From REDI01 sp038123735 (GTDB lineage Bacteria > Myxococcota_A > UBA796 > GCA-2862545), in NCBI GenBank assembly GCA_038123735.1, contig JAYPAP010000034.1, positions 1 through 30,180 of the forward strand: a stretch of DNA of 30,180 bases, written 5' to 3'. The notes below the pieces were generated by a model. It was not told where the DNA came from and did no database searches. It saw only the letters and a program-made list of their open reading frames with translations. Shown here one piece after another: positions 29,306 to 30,180 of this stretch. Each line of letters begins with the position of its first letter. The first letter of the stretch is position 1. The translations under genes were made by a program, and so were the position numbers.

Positions 29306-30180
29306 CTAGATGCAGCTACCCGTCTCGTCACACTCAAACGTTTCACCAGCCCCGTAGGAATCATAGGTTTCCCCTGAGCTATATTCAATGTCGTTTGGCG
29401 TGTTGTCATCGGATGACGTGGATGAGCCCCAGTCGGTCGTGGTGACGCTTAAGGGTCCGAAACGAACGAATACGCCACCGCCTTGGTCGGCCGAGTTGAG
29501 CGTGAACTCGCAGCTCTCGATGGTGACGCCTTCGCCATTCTGGAAGAGGCCACCGCCGACGGTTGCCGATTCGTTTGCAGATACCACGGAATCGATGAGC
29601 TTCCAGTCACTGGATGCGCCGACGATCCCGCCGCCGCGCTCTGCTTTATTGCCTTTGATCGTACAGTCTTCCACAGTTTGATCTGGCGGGCCGTCGAGAT
29701 AGATTCCACCGCCCCCGAGTGCAGCTTCATTATTTTCGATGGTGACACCGTCGAGGTCGCCGTTCGTGTAGACACCGCCTCCAACGAAAGCGGTGTTGTT
29801 CTTCACGATGCCGCCGGTGACCGTGGTCTCCGCCGAAGCCTGGATTCCGCCACCCTGTCCGGAGGTGTAGTTGCTCAGGATCTCCGTTCCTGTCAGGTCG
29901 ACCTCGCCCTCGGGTGCAACGAACAATCCACCGGCTTCGCCTCCTACATTGTCGAGAATGCGAGAGTCGGTGATCTTGCCGGAGGCCATCACCACACCAC
30001 CGGCGACGTCTGATGTGTTGTTCTGGATGAGGCTATTCGAAACCGAGAGGGTGCCGCCACCGATGGGCCCACCCAAGGCACTGGCAAAGCCATCGCAGTC
30101 TTGGATCACCATGTCATCCAACGTGATGTCCCCAGCGCCAGTGGCATCGACACATCCACCGATGGATGAGTCTCCAGCAC
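29306..30180 (-). CDS. Right-handed parallel beta-helix (Pmp-like GGG repeat) protein, C-terminal part
   Basis: The frame is open to the window edge, so the N-terminus (including any signal peptide) is outside; about 290 residues are visible. They form at least eight irregular repeats of roughly 20-30 residues, each ending in an Asn-rich turn and a glycine run: NNTSDVAGGVV, NVGGEAGGLF, NYTSGQGGGI, NNTAFVGGGVY, NNEAALGGGGIY, GNKAERGGGI, ANESATVGGGLF and LNSADQGGGVF. This resembles the GGA[ILV]/FxxN repeats of polymorphic outer-membrane proteins and other parallel beta-helices, usually surface exposed. The C-terminus is acidic (SSDDNTPNDIEYSSGE) and ends CDETGSCI, with no autotransporter barrel or sorting tail. 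It precedes speE by 32 nt on the same strand. Confidence 0.82.
   Translation of the reverse strand, partial: AGDSSIGGCVDATGAGDITLDDMVIQDCDGFASALGGPIGGGTLSVSNSLIQNNTSDVAGGVVMASGKITDSRILDNVGGEAGGLFVAPEGEVDLTGTEILSNYTSGQGGGIQASAETTVTGGIVKNNTAFVGGGVYTNGDLDGVTIENNEAALGGGGIYLDGPPDQTVEDCTIKGNKAERGGGIVGASSDWKLIDSVVSANESATVGGGLFQNGEGVTIESCEFTLNSADQGGGVFVRFGPLSVTTTDWGSSTSSDDNTPNDIEYSSGETYDSYGAGETFECDETGSCI

Noticed and set aside
1..30180. CRISPR arrays, tRNA or rRNA genes, insertion sequences, prophage
   Set aside because: No spaced direct repeats, cloverleaf-like segments, transposase or phage structural proteins were recognised on either strand.

Overview
The window reads like a gene-dense chromosomal segment of an uncultured bacterium of myxobacterial (Myxococcota/Bradymonadales-like, former Deltaproteobacteria) type. 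This is inferred from three different Hanks-type Ser/Thr kinases in 30 kb, a lipoprotein built from DxDxDG repeats, a lipoprotein of unknown family, a GGG-repeat beta-helix surface protein, a FIST sensor, and fairly high G+C. A run of 10 Ns at 4208-4217 shows it is a scaffolded draft assembly. No rRNA, tRNA, CRISPR array, transposase or phage gene is visible.

Layout. 1-926: the 3' end of nadA (quinolinate synthase), then a DUF2237 gene whose frame is broken. 923-1648: a lipoprotein on the minus strand. 1760-5426: a translationally overlapping run of membrane Ser/Thr kinase, ABC-type substrate-binding protein (interrupted by a chimeric piece of phoH and the N gap) and a ketopantoate-reductase-like oxidoreductase. 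5423-7618 (minus): a TonB-dependent receptor. 7656-8831: a FIST-domain sensor. 8828-12834 (minus): a tight three-gene operon of kinase-ATPase fusion, PlsB-like acyltransferase and a GpsA-like protein lacking the usual catalytic residues. 12890-14074: trmL and a Ca-binding-repeat lipoprotein. 14071-15944 (minus): mazG, fxsA and a TPR protein. 15992-18239: a metallophosphoesterase and a kinase carrying a degenerate cyclase-like C-terminus. 18236-22638 (minus): sbcD-sbcC. 22797-24869: a membrane-anchored TPR protein. 24835-26601 (minus): a SulP anion transporter. 26712-27767: a PPP-type metallophosphatase. 27764-30180 (minus): a beta-helix repeat protein, speE and an SRPBCC membrane protein.

Three structural themes stand out. 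First, six of the seven convergent gene pairs share a 4-nt junction in which the two stop codons interlock (CTAG four times, TTAA and CTAA once each), leaving no room for a terminator between them. Second, several start codons are preceded by perfect inverted repeats with 7-9 bp arms. Two of these are 25-bp dyads of identical 8-9-8 geometry that begin at the first base of the start codon in very short divergent spacers. Two others (before the metallophosphatase and speE) bury the Shine-Dalgarno sequence. Third, non-ATG starts (TTG, GTG) are common.

The best candidate for an undescribed system is the 8828-12834 operon, where a kinase/ATPase fusion is translationally coupled to a glycerol-3-phosphate-acyltransferase-like enzyme and a GpsA homologue that has lost its catalytic lysines. 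This suggests a kinase-controlled membrane-lipid branch or a glycerophosphate-sensing module, but that is inference. Two regions (about 825, and 4066-4217) look like assembly or sequencing damage and should be treated as such until checked.
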